A stretch of DNA of 12,285 nt from Bacteroidales bacterium (GTDB lineage: Bacteria > Bacteroidota > Bacteroidia > Bacteroidales > 4484-276), in NCBI GenBank assembly GCA_029939965.1, contig JAOZRY010000020.1:3657-15941 (forward strand), in the 5' to 3' direction. Of this stretch, positions 1 through 6,748 are shown one piece after another. The position numbers and the translations under genes are program-made. The number at the start of each line of letters is the position of its first letter. Within the stretch, counting starts at the first letter, position 1. The notes below the pieces were generated by a model, which saw only the letters and a list, made by a program, of their open reading frames with translations, made no database searches and had not been told where the DNA came from.

Positions 1-107
1 CTAAGCACCGGATACCAGTTTCCAATTGGGAAGTTCCCTTCATAATTAAATCTGATGGTATCGAAGTTTGAAATTCGGAGTGTATAAAAATCAAGTAAAG
101 ATTTTAG
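1..107 (-). pseudogene. Possible downstream remnant of the interrupted ATPase gene (partial at window edge)
   Basis: This is an open minus-strand reading frame with no ATG, GTG or TTG near its beginning. It emerges from beneath the last codons of truC and runs off the window. It reads LKSLLDFYTLRISNFD, then TIRFNYEGNFPIG, and looks like real protein rather than a random frame. A helix of the type LKSLLDFYTL is what usually follows a Walker A loop in P-loop ATPases, and the fragment at 844-993 ends exactly at its Walker A (GKTT). I infer that this may be the continuation of that gene on the other side of truC. It is in a different frame from the N-terminal fragment. The plus strand is also open here for 22 codons (3-71), so the identity is uncertain. 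Confidence 0.33.
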
Positions 108-807
108 TTGTTTCCCAATTCATGATTTTGCAAACCCGTCGAAATTCTGTGCCCGGTTTTGCTTCTATGCATATTTCGGAACGAGTAATTGGATGATGAA
201 ATTTAATGGTATGGGCATGAAGCATCATGGTGGTCATGTTGTGCTTTTCTTTAAAAATCCTGTTTTGTTTATTGCAGCCATGTGGCCGGTCGCCGATAAC
301 AGGGTGAAAAATATGGGCAAAATGTCTTCGTATCTGGTGCATACGTCCGGTTACCGGATTTACCCTCACAAGCGAATACCGCGATGTAGTATGTTTGCCT
401 GATGGTAAATTAATTTCGGCGGTCATCAGGGTTTTGTAATTTGTAACTGCATCCTGTGTTGTTCCGTTTTCCCTTTTGAGAGGATATTCAATTACTCCAT
501 CTTCATTGGTAAATCCGCGTACAACAGCGAGGTAGGCTTTGCTTACACTACCTGTTGCAAACATTTGCTGGGTTTTTGAATCAGTATTTTTGTTTAACGA
601 AAAAAGTAAAACCCCACCGGTTTTCCGATCGAGTCGGTGAGCAGGGTAAACACGATGGCCAATTTGGTTTCGCAGTAGTTGTAATGCAAATACCTGTGCA
701 TCGGTTGCAATATTACTGCGATGAACCATCAGGCCATGCGGCTTATTTATAGCCACCAGGTATTCGTCGTGGTATATAATTTCCAGGTTCAATACTGTTT
801 TCAACAC
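91..807 (-). CDS. truC: TruC-type tRNA pseudouridine synthase (RluA family)
   Basis: Predicted tRNA pseudouridine synthase; E. coli TruC isomerises U65 in the acceptor stem of certain tRNAs. The RluA-family catalytic motif HRLDRKTGG lies at residues 57-65, with the nucleophilic aspartate at D60. Other family segments are visible: YLVAINKPHGL near 16-26, RMHQIRRHFAH at 155-165, and GDRPHGCNKQNR at 172-183, a TruC-like signature (E. coli has a similar GDxxHGDxxxNR stretch). No N-terminal S4 domain is present, as expected for TruC. The length of 238 residues fits the group. The start is not certain: there is no ATG, and the first usable codon is GTG at 807, with TTG at 804 and 792 as alternatives. 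Homology begins around residue 8 (LEIIYHDEYL). The upstream in-frame codons belong to a different, truncated gene that ends in TAG at 844-846. The product name is fairly secure; RluA-type paralogues are the alternative. Confidence 0.87.
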   Translation of the reverse strand: MLKTVLNLEIIYHDEYLVAINKPHGLMVHRSNIATDAQVFALQLLRNQIGHRVYPAHRLDRKTGGVLLFSLNKNTDSKTQQMFATGSVSKAYLAVVRGFTNEDGVIEYPLKRENGTTQDAVTNYKTLMTAEINLPSGKHTTSRYSLVRVNPVTGRMHQIRRHFAHIFHPVIGDRPHGCNKQNRIFKEKHNMTTMMLHAHTIKFHHPITRSEICIEAKPGTEFRRVCKIMNWETTKIFT

Positions 808-843
808 AAGTCCAACGAAGATATCGGCGTTTTCTGGCGCACA

Positions 844-993
844 CTAAGTAGTTTTTCCGGTTACACTCTGCCCAATTATGCAAACTTTTTCTAATGGAAA
901 ATCCTCTTTGCTATGTCCTTTCGGATATGTTAAATCCAGATGAAAATCTTTAAATTGAAAAAAGTTATTTAAATGTATCTTGCTGATTTTCAT
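844..993 (-). pseudogene. Truncated P-loop (AAA-type) ATPase, N-terminal 49 codons only
   Basis: This short minus-strand frame starts with ATG 24 bp after the yqeY stop. It begins MKISKIHLNNFFQFKDFHLD, the layout of RecF/SMC-like or AAA_15-type ATPases (a beta strand, then a short segment containing NF and FKDF). It continues to a complete Walker A loop, GQSVTGKTT (residues 41-49, matching GxxxxGK[ST]). The very next codon is TAG. Real members of these families run for several hundred residues with Walker B and signature motifs downstream, so this is only the beginning of a gene. The following in-frame codons (CAPENADIFVG) do not look like a P-loop helix. Next comes truC in the same frame, and a possible continuation appears beyond truC at 1-107. 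The fragment could be translated as a small peptide but cannot be a working ATPase. I cannot name the family precisely. Confidence 0.72.
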
Positions 994-1017
994 AACTAAA
1001 TATTAGTTGTAAAATGA

Positions 1018-1470
1018 CTATTGGAGGATATCTCTTACAAATTGTGAAATCTTCTTATTGTCAGCTTTTCCGGCTATTTTTTTTGAAGCCATTCCCATCA
1101 CCTTGCCCATGTCTTTCATACTACTGGCACCGGTTTGTGTTATAATTTCCTGTAATATTTCTTTAAGCTCATCATCACCCATTTGCTTTGGCAGATAGGT
1201 TTCGATAATATCTGCCTGGTATAATTCATCCTTAGCCATATCATCCCGGTTTTGTTCTGTGTAAATTGCTGCGGACTCTTTACGCTGTTTTACAAGTTTT
1301 TGCAAAAGTTGCATTTCTACAGTTTCCGGAATTTCACCCGAACTCATGTCTTTCCCTGTTTTTAGAAGTAACAATCCGGCTTTAATTGCCCGCAGCGTTT
1401 CAAGTTTTTTAGTATCCCTGGCCAGCATACTTATTTTAATGTCGTTGTTAATCTTTTCAGCTAAACTCAT
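1018..1470 (-). CDS. yqeY: GatB/YqeY domain-containing protein
   Basis: Small all-helical protein of the YqeY family, which resembles the C-terminal tail domain of the GatB subunit of tRNA amidotransferase. That domain binds the tRNA body, but the role of the stand-alone protein is not established. The sequence shows the usual features: an N-terminal MSLAEKINNDIKISMLARD, then KLETLRAIKAGLLLL, a charged central helix with KLVKQRKESAAIY near residues 59-71, and a C-terminal half with ETYLPKQMGDDEL, MKDMGKVMGMASKKIAGKAD (residues 118-137) and a short final helix. At 150 residues it is the normal length. It lies 103 bp downstream of ftsZ, an arrangement seen in many Bacteroidota. No Shine-Dalgarno sequence is visible before the ATG; the leader is AT-rich. 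Confidence 0.92.
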   Translation of the reverse strand: MSLAEKINNDIKISMLARDTKKLETLRAIKAGLLLLKTGKDMSSGEIPETVEMQLLQKLVKQRKESAAIYTEQNRDDMAKDELYQADIIETYLPKQMGDDELKEILQEIITQTGASSMKDMGKVMGMASKKIAGKADNKKISQFVRDILQ

Positions 1471-1530
1471 AACTATTCACTTTATTTATTAATGCTAAAT
1501 ATTAATCTTTTACAATTTTCATTGCATATT

Positions 1531-1551
1531 ACTCAATGTGATTGATTGAGT
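1531..1551. terminator. Short inverted repeat between ftsZ and yqeY
   Basis: ACTCAAT (1531-1537) and ATTGAGT (1545-1551) form a perfect 7-bp stem around a 7-nt loop, 23 bp after the ftsZ stop. The stem is AT-rich and no U-tract follows it on the minus-strand transcript, so it is a poor intrinsic terminator. It may be a weak attenuator, an RNA end-protection hairpin or chance. Confidence 0.3.
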
Positions 1552-1573
1552 TATTTCTGAGCAAACCCTAAGT

Positions 1574-3193
1574 TCAGTCCGGCTTGTTGTGAATGAACGG
1601 GATGTCGTTGGATTTTATTTCTGAATTGTTTTCCTCATCTTCGCCCAAAACATACCTTGCCACGTTCGACTCCGATGAGGCTGTTACCGGATTTAAAGCT
1701 ACCTTTTTCCGTAAATAAGCAGGTACTTGTTCCGGGTCTCCGTGGTTTTCGGCTGATTTGCGTTGCATAAAACTCATCTCTTTCAGTTTTCTCACCCTGT
1801 TTTCAACCTTTTTTTGCATTATCTCATTTTTATGATTATCAACCTCGTTGCCTTCCGGTTGTTCAAAGGAACCTACAGTGTGCCCAATGCGCAAATTACT
1901 GTTTTTGTTGTTGTTTGTTATTATTGGAGTAGCATTGTCAGGTTTTTCGAAGGATGGTGTATTCGATTTTATTTGGCTACTGTTAACATCTGGCTGATCG
2001 AAAAGTGAAGGTGTTTCCGTTTTGTTTTCAGATTTAACTGATGAAATATTCTTATCCTTTTTAACGAGAGTAATTTCTGTAATACCTTCTACCTCATTTT
2101 CTGCTTTTTTATCATCTGAGTTTTCATCAATATGCTCAGTTGCGTTCTCTGTACTGTTTGTCGGCAGCGAATCGTGTAGCGTATATACTGTCTTTTTCTT
2201 TTCGCGGTTAAAGGTGGTTTCATCAATTTCTTCGGGTGCTTTAAAACCTGTAGCAATTAAAGTAATGCTAATTTTATCGCCAAGAGTTTCGTCATACCCA
2301 TTGCCCCAGATAACCTCAGCACTCTGTCCTGCTTCATCCTGAATATAATCAGTTATCTCCGAAACCTCATCAAAAGTAATTTCTTCGTTGCCGGATGAAA
2401 TATAAAGAAGAATATCTCCGGCGCCGGTAATTTTGTTATCGTTTAAAAGTGGTGATGCCAGAGCTTCGCGTACTGCAACTTTGGCACGGTCTTCACCTTC
2501 GGCCATTGCCGAACCCATGATTGCTGTTCCACTATTTTTCATAACGGTTTTTACATCCTGGTAGTCAACGTTTATGTAACCGGTAACTGTAATAATTTCG
2601 GCTATGCCTTTGGCTGCGGTTGTAAGGATATCGTCGGCACGGCCAAAAGCTTCTGATAGCTTCAGGTTGCCATGTATCTCTCTTAGCTTTTCATTACTGA
2701 TGATCAAAAGAGTGTCCACATGTTTTTTTAGCTCATCAATTCCTTTTTCGGCTTGCAGGCGTCTTTTACGTCCTTCAAACGAAAACGGGATGGTAACGAT
2801 GGCAACAGTAAGTATATCCATTTCGCGAGCCATTCGGGCAATAACAGGTGCTGCACCAGTACCTGTTCCACCACCCATACCTGCTGTAATAAAGAGCATT
2901 TTGGTATTGGTTTCCAATATGGTTTTAAGTTCCTCCACTTTGTCTTCGGCAGACTGACGGCCAACATCAGGTATGGCTCCGGCACCAAGTCCACCATTGC
3001 CTAACTGTATTTTGTTGGGGATCGGACTGGTATCCATAGCTTGAGAATCGGTGTTGCAGATTATAAAATCCACACCTTTAATACCCTGATCGTACATGTG
3101 TGACACGGCGTTGCTACCGCCTCCGCCTACACCTAAAACTTTAATAATGGATGCCCTTTGTTTTGGGGCATCAAATTCTAACATTTCGGTCAT
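1574..3193 (-). CDS. ftsZ: Cell division protein FtsZ
   Basis: Tubulin-like GTPase that polymerises into the Z-ring at mid-cell. The GTP-binding core fills residues 1-320: glycine loop GVGGGGSNAV (21-30), tubulin signature GMGGGTGTGAAPV (105-117), and the T7/catalytic segment NVDYQDVKTVMKNSG (208-222) with N208, D210 and D213. The protein has 539 residues against about 380 in E. coli. The excess is a disordered, charged linker (about 320-488) followed by VPAYLRKK (490-497), which resembles the conserved C-terminal peptide that docks on FtsA. Unusually for FtsZ in general, about 40 more residues follow, ending FIHNKPD; I recall a similar tail in Flavobacteria. Three SF[ED]xP[DE]-like motifs recur in the linker. 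The ATG at 3193 is supported by AGGAG 8 nt upstream; Met4 is an alternative. The gap after ftsA is 79 bp of AT-rich DNA and could hold a separate promoter, but I cannot identify one. Confidence 0.98.
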   Translation of the reverse strand: MTEMLEFDAPKQRASIIKVLGVGGGGSNAVSHMYDQGIKGVDFIICNTDSQAMDTSPIPNKIQLGNGGLGAGAIPDVGRQSAEDKVEELKTILETNTKMLFITAGMGGGTGTGAAPVIARMAREMDILTVAIVTIPFSFEGRKRRLQAEKGIDELKKHVDTLLIISNEKLREIHGNLKLSEAFGRADDILTTAAKGIAEIITVTGYINVDYQDVKTVMKNSGTAIMGSAMAEGEDRAKVAVREALASPLLNDNKITGAGDILLYISSGNEEITFDEVSEITDYIQDEAGQSAEVIWGNGYDETLGDKISITLIATGFKAPEEIDETTFNREKKKTVYTLHDSLPTNSTENATEHIDENSDDKKAENEVEGITEITLVKKDKNISSVKSENKTETPSLFDQPDVNSSQIKSNTPSFEKPDNATPIITNNNKNSNLRIGHTVGSFEQPEGNEVDNHKNEIMQKKVENRVRKLKEMSFMQRKSAENHGDPEQVPAYLRKKVALNPVTASSESNVARYVLGEDEENNSEIKSNDIPFIHNKPD

Positions 3194-3201
3194 AATTATT
3201 G

Positions 3202-3206
3202 CTCCT
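3202..3206 (-). promoter_or_regulatory. Shine-Dalgarno site of ftsZ
   Basis: On the minus strand AGGAG stands 8 nt before the ATG of ftsZ. This favours the start at 3193 over Met4. Strong Shine-Dalgarno sites are uncommon in Bacteroidota, and in this window only ftsZ, ftsQ and murD have one. Confidence 0.6.
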
Positions 3207-3272
3207 GTTATTTTAGTTTATTTATAAAATTTCTTTCTAATTTCTAATTTTCACCTTCTACTCTCTAACCCT

Positions 3273-4568
3273 TTATTCCGGATCATTTTCAAAAAAGTCC
3301 TGAATTTTTTTTAGGAAACTCCCTTGTTTTTTTGGTTTTATTTCCTTTTTTTTCTTTTTTTTCGTGTCTTTTTCCTGATCTTCCGAATCTTTTACTTCTT
3401 GCTTTGCATGTTTTTCAAATCGGTCAAGCCCTTCAATTACCAAACCAACACCTGTAGCATACATCGGACTACTCATTTCTTCAGGCGTGTTTTTGGTAAG
3501 GTGTTCGTTGGGGTAACCAATGCGTGTATCCATACCAGTCATAAACTCGGTGAGCTGAGCAATATGCCTGAGCTGTGCACCACCACCGGTGAGTACAATA
3601 CCAGCAATGAGTTTTTTTTCGAAGCCCGAATTTTTTATCTCATAATATATATGTTCAATCATCTCTTCCATCCTGGCCTGAATTATACTGGCAAGGTTTT
3701 TCAGGCTTATTTCCTTGGGCGTTCTACCACGGAGTCCGGGGATAGCAACAATCTCTTCATCTTTATTTTCGTTGGCCAGTGCCGAGCCAAATTTTACTTT
3801 CAATTCTTCGGCGTGTTTTCTTATAATGCTGCAACCTTCTTTTACATCTTCGGTTAATATATCGCCGCCCAATGGAATTACTGCTGTATGTCTTATAATA
3901 TCATCTTGAAAAATGGCCAAATCCGTAGTTCCACCACCAATATCTACCAATACTACACCTGCTTCTTTTTCTTCTTCGCTGAGTACAGCATTTGATGATG
4001 CAATGGGTTCAAGTATGAGATCAACAACTTCAAGTCCAGCCTTCTTTACACATTTATATATATTTTTTGCCGCTGTGGTTTGTCCGATAATAATGTGAAA
4101 ATTTGCTTCCAATGAGTTGCCTAACATTCCGATTGGATAGCGAATGCCTTGTTCGTTATCGATGATGTATTCCTGAGGTATCACATCAATAATCTCCTCG
4201 CCGGGACTCATGTTGAGATTGTACATGCTGTTGTGCAAATTGTCGATATCTTTTTGGCTTACCTCCACCTCGTTGTTTTCGCGGATTAGCGTTCCCCTGT
4301 GTTGAAGGCTTTTAATGTGTTGTCCGGCTATACCAACATTTACATATTTGATTTCGGCATTTGATTTTTGCTCGGCCTCCTCCACCGCTCTTCTGATGGA
4401 TTGAACAGTGTTTTCGATGTTAGAAACCACACCACGTTTTACACCAATGGATTCGGTTTTCCCATGTCCTAACATTTCAATCTTTTTATGATCGGCACGT
4501 CTTCCGACGATAGTCGCAATTTTTGTAGTGCCGATATCAAGTCCTACTATTATATTTGATGATTCCAT
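3273..4568 (-). CDS. ftsA: Cell division protein FtsA
   Basis: Actin-like ATPase that attaches FtsZ filaments to the inner face of the membrane and recruits later division proteins. Actin-fold nucleotide motifs are present: phosphate-1 loop GLDIGTTKIATIVG (9-22), phosphate-2 loop DIGGGTTDLAIF (209-220), and the adenosine motif GIVLTGGGAQL (323-333). The FtsA-specific 1C (SHS2) subdomain falls at about 85-165. After residue 385 comes a charged linker with a six-lysine run (403-408). The final segment GSFLKKIQDFFENDPE (416-431) has the pattern of an amphipathic membrane-targeting helix, which defines FtsA. At 431 residues the length is normal. The ATG lies 6 bp after the ftsQ stop with an AT-rich leader and no Shine-Dalgarno site. 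The lysine run is encoded by two A8 tracts separated by a single G. Confidence 0.97.
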   Translation of the reverse strand: MESSNIIVGLDIGTTKIATIVGRRADHKKIEMLGHGKTESIGVKRGVVSNIENTVQSIRRAVEEAEQKSNAEIKYVNVGIAGQHIKSLQHRGTLIRENNEVEVSQKDIDNLHNSMYNLNMSPGEEIIDVIPQEYIIDNEQGIRYPIGMLGNSLEANFHIIIGQTTAAKNIYKCVKKAGLEVVDLILEPIASSNAVLSEEEKEAGVVLVDIGGGTTDLAIFQDDIIRHTAVIPLGGDILTEDVKEGCSIIRKHAEELKVKFGSALANENKDEEIVAIPGLRGRTPKEISLKNLASIIQARMEEMIEHIYYEIKNSGFEKKLIAGIVLTGGGAQLRHIAQLTEFMTGMDTRIGYPNEHLTKNTPEEMSSPMYATGVGLVIEGLDRFEKHAKQEVKDSEDQEKDTKKKKKKEIKPKKQGSFLKKIQDFFENDPE

Positions 4569-4574
4569 ATTATA

Positions 4575-5357
4575 TTATTTTTTGCAGATCACCTGGTTTA
4601 TATATTTAAGATTTAATGATCGATAGTTTTGCTCCGATGCTGACGTACCTGCACGGTAAAATGCCATCAGGTTACTAAGCTTTCGCTGAATATTATTGAT
4701 GTTCCCAACTAAAATTATGTGATTCCCGTTAGCAGGCACCAGCTCAATCTCACCTTTCTTATTAATAAAAATTTGTTCGATGTATTTATTCAGATACTCA
4801 TGTTTTGATAATTCACCTGATAAATAATGGATAGAGCTTAACATTGATTCTTCACCGGTAGGTTTAGAATTCTTCTTGAAATTCATCTCTTTTGATATTT
4901 GATATTTCTCATCAATAAATCCGCTTACCACGATTACCCGTGGAGTAAATTTATTGCTAAAAGGCAAAATGCAACCGTTGGTACTTAAATAAAAACTTTC
5001 GCCATCCTTGTTAATAATTCGTGCCAATGGTGTGTGAGGTTCAACATAAATCTCAACCTCGCCAGTTACCGATTTAAAAATTTCGACATTTTTAATATAC
5101 GGGTTGTCTATTAATGTTGTTTCAATCATTTCCGTATTAATACTATCGATGCAAATTCCAATAATAGAATCGAAGTTTTGTACAATGATTTTTGAAATAT
5201 CATCCTGATTGATGAATCCGGGATTTTTGGTATCGGAAATCGAAATGCTAATTTTGTGGCATTTAACGGTGTTGTGATTCTTTAGGGCAAAGCTCAGCAA
5301 CACCATGATAGCTGTTGCTGCAGTGAGCCAAATTGATATGTAAGCTATTTTTTTCAT
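4575..5357 (-). CDS. ftsQ: Cell division protein FtsQ/DivIB
   Basis: Bitopic inner-membrane division protein that links the cytoplasmic Z-ring to the periplasmic synthases through partners such as FtsB and FtsL. The sequence shows a short cytoplasmic N-terminus, one transmembrane helix (about 5-25), then a periplasmic POTRA-like domain (about 33-107) containing the conserved LIDNPYIKNVEIFKSVTGEV (82-101), followed by the FtsQ beta domain. The end, SLNLKYINQVICKK, matches the usual FtsQ C-terminal strand (LRYxxQ). At 260 residues it is of usual size for the phylum. The POTRA segment is poorly conserved, so the name rests also on position between murC and ftsA. The start is coupled to murC by an ATGA overlap and has AGGAG 7 nt upstream. 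Confidence 0.92.
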   Translation of the reverse strand: MKKIAYISIWLTAATAIMVLLSFALKNHNTVKCHKISISISDTKNPGFINQDDISKIIVQNFDSIIGICIDSINTEMIETTLIDNPYIKNVEIFKSVTGEVEIYVEPHTPLARIINKDGESFYLSTNGCILPFSNKFTPRVIVVSGFIDEKYQISKEMNFKKNSKPTGEESMLSSIHYLSGELSKHEYLNKYIEQIFINKKGEIELVPANGNHIILVGNINNIQRKLSNLMAFYRAGTSASEQNYRSLNLKYINQVICKK

Positions 5358-6748
5358 GATTGGTCTCCTATAGTTTTTTTTTCGAGCATTAATCGGATAG
5401 GTTCAACCAGCCTGTCGATGTCGCCTGCGCCAATTGTAAGTAGGATTTCCATGTCCCTGCTTTCGATATATTCCGGTAATGCCGATTTGTTAATTAATAC
5501 TTTGGTTTGTTTTTTAATTTTTTGATAAATAAGATTTGAAGAAACCCCTTGGATGGGTTTTTCCCTTGCGGGATAGATTTCGAGAAGAATAATCTCGTCT
5601 AATAGTTCGAGGCTTTTAGCAAAATCAGTTGCAAAATCCCGGGTGCGTGAAAATAAATGTGGCTGAAATATCCCGGTTATTTTTTTCTTTGGATACATTG
5701 CCCTGATAGAATTTACCAGTGCTTTGATCTCTTCAGGATGATGGGCGTAGTCGTCGATATAGATTATGTTTTCGGTAACAAATTGCCGATCGAATCTGCG
5801 ATGAACTCCCAGGAATGATTTTAATCCCATGCGAAGTTCGTTTTCGCTGATTCCGGCTTGAAGTGCAATAAAGGCTGCTGCAACAGCATTTTCGATATTT
5901 ATTAATCCGGTTGAGATCATTTCAAGATTATTTATAATCAACCCAGAAGTAATTAGGTCGAATGTCATAAAATCATCAGAGACCCTGATATTTTTAGCAT
6001 AAACATCTGCAGTATTGTTGTTGAGCGAATAGGTGTAAATGGATTGTACAGGTAAATTATTGGTGTTGATTCCAATGTCTTTTTTTATCAATAAAATACC
6101 TTTTGGATTAATCAGGCCTGCAAATTCGTGAAATGCTGAAAGTAAAAATTCATGGCTGCCGAAAATGTCGAGGTGGTCTGCATCTGCCGAGGTGATTACT
6201 GCATAATAGGGGTGTAGTTTTAAAAAGGACTTGTCAAATTCGTCAGCCTCCGTAACTGCAAATTCTGAATCCCCTGTCATTAGGAAATTGGTTTGATAAT
6301 TTTTGGAAATACCTCCCAAAATTGCAGTACACCCAACCGGCGATTGCCACAGCAAATGTGCAATAATACACGAAACACTTGTTTTTCCGTGTGTGCCTGC
6401 AACAGCTATGGTTTTTAAACTTTCGGTAATAATCCCTAATATTTCCGATCTTTTTAAAACCTCAAAGCCATTTGCTTCGAAATATTGCAAAATTGTATTT
6501 TCCTCTTTTATTGCTGGTGTAAGGATAACGAGGGTTTTTGCTGTATCCTGAAATTCTGAAGCAATCAAATCTGCCTGATCATCAAAAATAATACTGATGT
6601 TTTCTTCCTGAAGTTGCGATGTAATTTTGGATGGGTTGCGATCGTAGCCTGAAACAATTTTTCCGGTAGAGGCAAAAAATCTTGCCAGTGCCGACATCCC
6701 AATGCCACCAACTCCCAAAAAGAATATGTGTGTAAACTTATTCAGCAT
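5354..6748 (-). CDS. murC: UDP-N-acetylmuramate--L-alanine ligase MurC
   Basis: Cytoplasmic ATP-dependent ligase that adds L-alanine to UDP-MurNAc, the first step of stem-peptide assembly. Mur-ligase features appear in order: N-terminal Rossmann-like UDP-binding loop GVGGIGMSA (12-20), ATP P-loop AGTHGKTS (117-124), EADEFDKSF (167-175), the DHLD element (191-194), HRRFD (316-320), DDYAHHP (332-338, typical of MurC), and FQPHLFSRTRDF (361-372). The usual GxHNxxN element appears as GLINIEN (281-287): both asparagines are kept but histidine is replaced by isoleucine. The length of 464 is normal. It overlaps the end of murG by 11 bp and the start of ftsQ by 4 bp, so translation is probably coupled. 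MurC is preferred over Mpl because of the context and length. Confidence 0.96.
   Translation of the reverse strand: MLNKFTHIFFLGVGGIGMSALARFFASTGKIVSGYDRNPSKITSQLQEENISIIFDDQADLIASEFQDTAKTLVILTPAIKEENTILQYFEANGFEVLKRSEILGIITESLKTIAVAGTHGKTSVSCIIAHLLWQSPVGCTAILGGISKNYQTNFLMTGDSEFAVTEADEFDKSFLKLHPYYAVITSADADHLDIFGSHEFLLSAFHEFAGLINPKGILLIKKDIGINTNNLPVQSIYTYSLNNNTADVYAKNIRVSDDFMTFDLITSGLIINNLEMISTGLINIENAVAAAFIALQAGISENELRMGLKSFLGVHRRFDRQFVTENIIYIDDYAHHPEEIKALVNSIRAMYPKKKITGIFQPHLFSRTRDFATDFAKSLELLDEIILLEIYPAREKPIQGVSSNLIYQKIKKQTKVLINKSALPEYIESRDMEILLTIGAGDIDRLVEPIRLMLEKKTIGDQS
5365..5369 (-). promoter_or_regulatory. Shine-Dalgarno site of ftsQ within the end of murC
   Basis: AGGAG on the minus strand, 7 nt before the ftsQ ATG and inside the last codons of murC. 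Together with the ATGA overlap it suggests both coupled and independent initiation. Confidence 0.55.

Noticed and set aside
3..71. Plus-strand open tail ending in TGA at 69-71
   Set aside because: Only 22 codons at the window edge. The minus strand here has an open frame that better fits its neighbourhood, so the plus frame is probably a shadow, though a convergent gene end cannot be excluded.
1..846. Insertion sequence carrying truC
   Set aside because: No transposase and no terminal inverted repeats were seen. AACTA at both edges is too short to prove a target duplication.
3324..3857. Plus-strand frame of 177 codons opposite ftsA
   Set aside because: Phe-rich translation of the antisense of the lysine-rich ftsA end; a composition artefact.
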